From UBA6522 sp965205045 (lineage in GTDB: Bacteria > Pseudomonadota > Gammaproteobacteria > Steroidobacterales > Rariloculaceae), in the NCBI GenBank assembly GCA_965205045.1, contig OZ242031.1:682001-746000 (forward strand): a stretch of DNA of 64,000 nt, in the 5' to 3' direction. Positions 60,230 through 64,000 of the stretch are shown here, piece after piece. The translations under genes and the position numbers were made by a program. The notes under the pieces are model-generated. The model was not told the DNA's origin. It ran no database searches and saw only the letters and a list, made by a program, of their open reading frames with translations. Position 1 is the first letter of the stretch, and the number at the start of each line of letters is the position of its first letter.

Positions 60230-62392
60230 TCAGATTACCCGCAGAACGCCGCGCATCAGTAGGTAGTGGCCCGGATAGGTGCATACGTATTCGTAGAGTC
60301 CGGGCTCGGTGGGCGCGGTGAAATAGATCGTATCGGCTTGTCCCGGCTCGATCAGCCTGGTGTAGTACAGCACTTCCGGCATGTCCGGGACATAGTCCCT
60401 GCCCGGCCCGCGAATACCCATCTTCAATGCCGTCTCGCCCACGCTGTCGGCCGCGCCGGGCTCCACCAGCAGGAAATTGTGCGGCATGTCGTCCTGGTTG
60501 TCGAAGATCAGCTTTACGCGTTCGCCGGCCCTCACGGTCATTTCGGTGATGTCGTAGAGCAGGCCCGGCAGGGCGCCGAGGGTGAGCACGGTGTCCGGCA
60601 GGCCCCAGTCCGCCGGTTGAACGGCGATGCGCCCGGATGTCTCCGTAGCACCGGACGGCAAGTCTGTTTGCCCGATTCCCGGAGAAACCGCGGCGGCCAC
60701 TGCGATCACCGGTTCCTCTGCGGGCCCGGGTTCCGCCGCCGCTTCGGTGATGGTCATGGGCTCGCCGCCGGGAATCTCGTTGAGCGTGTAGTAGGCCGAA
60801 TTGTGCAGCGGCGGCTCACCGTCCCCGGCGGCGTGGAGACCGGTGAGCAGGATCTCGTGAATGTAGTGGCGGCGCGGGTTCTCTACCGCGAGGCGTACCC
60901 GGGTGCCGTCTTCGGACAAGGCGGCGCCGAGTATGCGGTGCCTTTGATCGTCGACCACCGGGCTGCCGTAAACCACGTGGTACTTGTAGATGAAGCTGGT
61001 GATCTGGTAGTTGGCCAGCCTCAAGGCCGTCTCGCGCGCCGCGGGTTTCGTGAACTCGATCTCGAAGCCGTCCGGCATGGCGCGCACGGCCTTCATCTCG
61101 AAGGGGACATCTCCTCTCCAGACGACCCGCTCCAGGCCGAAATTTTCCCCTCCCGTCGAACCCCAGCCGCGGCTGGTCTGGCCCACGTAGAGGCTGCCGT
61201 CGTTGCCCCAGGCCAGCCGCAGCACGCCGGAGGAGAAGCCGCTGAGGAACGGGAAACCAGCGCCCTGGTACACGCCGTTCACCTTCTCCATGAAGACCCG
61301 GTTGACCGTGCTTTGTCCCTGGTCGCCGACCAGCAGTTGTCCGGCGTAGGGGCCGAAACCGCCGCCTGTGTCATCTACGAGAATCTCCGATGAGGACGTG
61401 CCGAGTATGCCGTGGGGCAACCACACGGCAGGCAGCTTGAAATTCGGCAGTACGGCGGAGGCGGTCGCCAGGGTAACCAGGGGTTCGTCCTCGATGTTTC
61501 GAGGCTGGACCGGCACCTGGTTGGGCCGCGGGAAACGCGGCGCCACCAACTCGTACAGCGCCTCGTGGGTCAATTCGACGGGTGACAGCGGATGGCCGGA
61601 CCAGTTCAGCCCGGCCGGATGACCGGCGAAATCGCCTCGTTCCAGGTGGGTGATGAACCCGGAGCCGACGTAGTCGCCCTGGTTCTCGGAATAGAAGAAC
61701 TCGCCGTCTACCATGCCGTACCCCGCCGGTGAACGGAGCCCGGTGGCCCACGGCTCCACGGTACCATCCTCGCCGATGCGCAGGGCCCAGCCGCGCCACG
61801 GCACCGGGCTCTCACCGCGCCACCAGCCTGTGTTGCCGATGCCGAAGGCGACGTTGAGCGTGACGAACAGGCTGCCGTCCGGTGCGATTACCGGTCCGAA
61901 GGAGTATTCGTGGTAATGGCCGGAAAGGGGCCAGGAGTGGACGGTTTCGAATACATCGGCCCGGCCGTCTCCGGTCGTGTCCGCGATTTTCGTCAGTTCG
62001 CCTCGCTGCGCGGCATAGAAGGCGCCGTTCCGCCAGGCGAGTCCGAGGGCATTGTGCAGGCCGCTGGCGAACAGCCGGAAGTGCGGCCCCGAGTCCTCGC
62101 CGGCGGGGTTTTCCACGATGAACAGTTCGCCGCGCCGGGTGGCCACCCCCAGGTTCCCGTTCGGCAGGGTCGCAAGGCCACCCACCTCCAGCTCGATGCC
62201 GGCCGGTACCGGCAGGGGAGTGATCTGGTAATAGTAATCGGCGGTACGGGGAAGGGGGGCCTGGCCGACGCCGACGGACGGCGTCCATGCCGGCAGCGCG
62301 CATGCGACGCACGCGATCAGCCGGATGTGGGGAATCGGTGCGGTGATGGCGACGCCCCGGGGTGGAAACCTGCATGCAATCCATCCAACCAT
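60230..62392 (-). CDS. PVC-type sugar/sorbosone dehydrogenase fused to a C-terminal cupredoxin domain
   Basis: 720 residues. The N-terminal signal-like segment precedes a six-bladed glucose/sorbosone dehydrogenase-like propeller (GIELEVGGLATLPNGNLGVA, TRRGELFIVEN, ADVFETVHSWPLSGHYHEYS, SFGPVIAPDGSLFVTLN). The last 130 residues form a type-1 copper (azurin/plastocyanin-like) domain: DMPHNFLLVEPG supplies the first His and YEYVCTYPGHYLLMRGVL supplies the Cys, His and Met ligands. The enzyme would oxidise a sugar and pass electrons through its own copper domain. The fusion is typical of PVC and Gamma/Bacteroidota secreted dehydrogenases. The gene is 2 bp downstream of the DUF1080 gene. Confidence 0.8.
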   Translation of the reverse strand: MVGWIACRFPPRGVAITAPIPHIRLIACVACALPAWTPSVGVGQAPLPRTADYYYQITPLPVPAGIELEVGGLATLPNGNLGVATRRGELFIVENPAGEDSGPHFRLFASGLHNALGLAWRNGAFYAAQRGELTKIADTTGDGRADVFETVHSWPLSGHYHEYSFGPVIAPDGSLFVTLNVAFGIGNTGWWRGESPVPWRGWALRIGEDGTVEPWATGLRSPAGYGMVDGEFFYSENQGDYVGSGFITHLERGDFAGHPAGLNWSGHPLSPVELTHEALYELVAPRFPRPNQVPVQPRNIEDEPLVTLATASAVLPNFKLPAVWLPHGILGTSSSEILVDDTGGGFGPYAGQLLVGDQGQSTVNRVFMEKVNGVYQGAGFPFLSGFSSGVLRLAWGNDGSLYVGQTSRGWGSTGGENFGLERVVWRGDVPFEMKAVRAMPDGFEIEFTKPAARETALRLANYQITSFIYKYHVVYGSPVVDDQRHRILGAALSEDGTRVRLAVENPRRHYIHEILLTGLHAAGDGEPPLHNSAYYTLNEIPGGEPMTITEAAAEPGPAEEPVIAVAAAVSPGIGQTDLPSGATETSGRIAVQPADWGLPDTVLTLGALPGLLYDITEMTVRAGERVKLIFDNQDDMPHNFLLVEPGAADSVGETALKMGIRGPGRDYVPDMPEVLYYTRLIEPGQADTIYFTAPTEPGLYEYVCTYPGHYLLMRGVLRVI

Positions 62393-62394
62393 GT

Positions 62395-64000
62395 TCAGAA
62401 CAGGATCTCGTAGGTGAGGGTGTTGTCGGCGCCTGGGGTCGCCAGAAGTTGGGTGCGTCCATCCGATTCGCGTACGTACGTCCGGCCGGAGTCGCGCACG
62501 CGAATGTAGTAGCGCCGGTCATCGGCCGCGTACAGGCCGGGACCTGCAGGTTCGAAGTCGTCGGCTTCGGCGAGCAGGACGTGCAGGTCCGCCATGGGCT
62601 CGCTGAACGTCAGCCGGCGTTCGAAGCGTTGACCGTCAAGCGCGCGGGGCTCATCGTCGATGCGGGCGCCCGCGAACTCATACTGAAACACGGGCAGACC
62701 CGTGGCGCCGACCAGATAACGCAGCGGTCGAAACCCGGATGTCCGGTAGGGATCGGGCCAGGGTTGGCTGTCGTCGGCCAATCTGGCGAGCAGCGGGCGC
62801 ATCGTCAGGAATTCTTCGCTGCCGCGGGGTAGCGAACTGCCGTCTCCGCGCTGGCGCCACATGGGGGTGGTGTCCAGGAATTCGCCGCGCCACGCGCGCA
62901 CGATGGTGCCCTGGTCGTAGTCCAGGGTGTAATGAAGCTGCTGTGGCGAACCGACATTGATGGCGTGCATCACCCGTTCCCTGGTTCCGCCCTCGGGGCC
63001 GACATCGGCGAAACTGCGAACGATCGTGTCGGTATCGGCATCCACCAGTATGGGATCGACCGGGGGGCGCCTGAGCCCGCCGGGCCGGTGCAGGTCGATC
63101 CTGCGGAACCCGGGGCCCGCAACGCGCAGCGCCAATGCGGGCGGGCGGGCCTGCTGCCAGTCCATTGCGCCCTTCTTGAGGTAGCCGGCCTGGAGACGAT
63201 GTTGTCCCGGGCCGAGGCCGACCGACGTGCTCCGGATGCCGCGTTCGTCGTAATGCTCTTCGGTGTCGAATACGGGCTGGCCGCCAATGTGCAGCCAACC
63301 GAAACCCATCTGGAAAAATTCGATCTCGAAGGTGCCCCCGGATGAGACCTCCAGCGTGCCGTCGAACAGGATCGCAAACCCTTCGCGAACCCGGCTGACT
63401 TCGTGGGAGAGGAGAGTGGCCTCGCCCGCTGCGTCGGCCGTGCGGTCCGCAAGGCCATCGAACCCGTCCAGCGGCGATTCGGCCGAATCGTAGTAGACGC
63501 GATAGTCGACATCGAGAGTCGGCGGGGCCGCATCGTAGGGGATCAGGCGGAAATTGCGAAACGCCACGGGGCCATGGTCGCCCTGGATCATCAACGGGGC
63601 GGCGGCGACCTCGTCATCGCCGGTCGCGCCGCCGGTGGGCCCGCTCACTTCCAGGTTCTCGTGGACGGGTACGCCGTTGATTTCCACGGACAGGAACCTG
63701 GCGTTCTGGCGTTTGCGGCCGTCGGCGTCGAACCGGGGCGCCTGGAACGCGATGCGAAGATCCTGCCAGAGCCCCGGCGCCTTGCAGGCGTTGATCCGCG
63801 GCGCCGCGCCTTCGTATTGGGTGCCGTCCTCGCGCCGGCGCTGGTAGATGCCGCCGCAGTCGGAGAATCCGGGCCGCGTTTCTCCCCAACTGTCGAGCAG
63901 TTGCACCTCGTAACGGCCCTGCAGATAGATGCCGGAGTTCGATCCCCTGGCCATCATGAACTGGAGTTGGAGATCGGCGTCGCCGTGCTCGAACCGGCTC
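62395..64000 (-). CDS. DUF1080 (3-keto-disaccharide hydrolase-like) protein, N-terminus outside window
   Basis: The frame continues past the right edge: the last bases read SRFEHGDADLQLQFM upstream of the internal ATG at 63957, matching DUF1080 strands (usually D-ELxLEFR), so the start lies outside. Within the window are about 534 residues: NSGIYLQGRYEVQLLDSWGE and GIYQRR-like DUF1080 core, then a second jelly-roll-like region (FEIEFFQMGFGWLHIGG, PA14-like). A tail domain ends in TLTYEILF. DUF1080 proteins are secreted lectin- or glycosidase-like proteins linked to sugar dehydrogenases. The gene is directly upstream of one such enzyme, so a shared carbohydrate role is likely. Confidence 0.8.
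   Translation of the reverse strand, partial: SRFEHGDADLQLQFMMARGSNSGIYLQGRYEVQLLDSWGETRPGFSDCGGIYQRRREDGTQYEGAAPRINACKAPGLWQDLRIAFQAPRFDADGRKRQNARFLSVEINGVPVHENLEVSGPTGGATGDDEVAAAPLMIQGDHGPVAFRNFRLIPYDAAPPTLDVDYRVYYDSAESPLDGFDGLADRTADAAGEATLLSHEVSRVREGFAILFDGTLEVSSGGTFEIEFFQMGFGWLHIGGQPVFDTEEHYDERGIRSTSVGLGPGQHRLQAGYLKKGAMDWQQARPPALALRVAGPGFRRIDLHRPGGLRRPPVDPILVDADTDTIVRSFADVGPEGGTRERVMHAINVGSPQQLHYTLDYDQGTIVRAWRGEFLDTTPMWRQRGDGSSLPRGSEEFLTMRPLLARLADDSQPWPDPYRTSGFRPLRYLVGATGLPVFQYEFAGARIDDEPRALDGQRFERRLTFSEPMADLHVLLAEADDFEPAGPGLYAADDRRYYIRVRDSGRTYVRESDGRTQLLATPGADNTLTYEILF

Overview
The window looks like the chromosome of a proteobacterium, probably a marine or host-associated gammaproteobacterium. 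This rests on high GC across the right half, the Sco/CcdA-type redox genes, periplasmic c-type cytochromes, secreted M3 and S9 peptidase lipoproteins, DUF418 and HemD. No rRNA, tRNA or other lineage marker was found, so the assignment is loose. The left half (about 1-37.2 kb) is a defence/mobile island. The right half (about 37.4-64 kb) is ordinary chromosomal metabolism dotted with toxin-antitoxin modules.

Defence island. After a winged-helix fragment and two decayed fragments (Rpn-type nuclease, endonuclease/exonuclease/phosphatase) comes a SIR2 NADase-type defence protein. It is split into two overlapping reading frames (1017-5071), and a conserved-looking peptide in the third frame suggests a frameshifted single gene. 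A divergent pentapeptide-repeat membrane protein follows. Next is a four-gene operon: DUF499 (COG1483) AAA ATPase, a small unknown protein, a DUF1156 (COG1743) DNA methyltransferase, and a PLD-SNF2 helicase. Then come TIGR02391 (Ymh), a HEPN-like protein, a TrlF-type PHP-ATPase, two PD-(D/E)XK nucleases, a short HEAT-like protein, an AAA15 ATPase with a 59-residue follower, and a kinase/pseudo-Nudix protein paired with an intact Nudix hydrolase.

Mobile element. The DUF499 gene is cut at 8278/8279 by an 8,415-bp element carrying the Mu-like late packaging block: 5'-truncated lysozyme, gp25-, gp26- and gp27-like proteins, TerL, DUF935 portal and a MuF head protein. The MuF protein has a C-terminal HExxH domain. 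The element has a 5-bp target duplication (CTGAC) and TG...CA termini. Two 20-bp transposase-site-like repeats lie at the right end only. There is no transposase, repressor, major capsid or tail gene. Removing it with one CTGAC restores an unbroken 1000-codon DUF499 frame, so insertion appears recent even though the element is not a complete phage. Inside it, a 1.07-kb segment with a zinc-finger/HTH gene lies between 24-bp direct repeats next to an integrase tail.

Right half. A minus-strand cluster encodes two paralogous cytochrome c/beta-propeller proteins, a Sco-type copper chaperone, a CcdA-like membrane protein and a YVTN propeller, apparently a periplasmic redox system. A hipBA toxin-antitoxin locus with three operators spaced exactly 27 bp apart sits between the two cytochrome paralogues. 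Further right are a secreted alpha/beta hydrolase, a broken PhoD-type phosphatase, a DUF3368 PIN toxin with a Phd-UPF0175 fused antitoxin, a D-2-hydroxyacid dehydrogenase, two TerB-like proteins, a DUF418 membrane protein, a second hipBA-like pair, an M3 peptidase lipoprotein, uroporphyrinogen-III synthase, an S9 peptidase lipoprotein, a PVC-type sugar dehydrogenase fused to a cupredoxin domain, and a DUF1080 protein running off the right edge.
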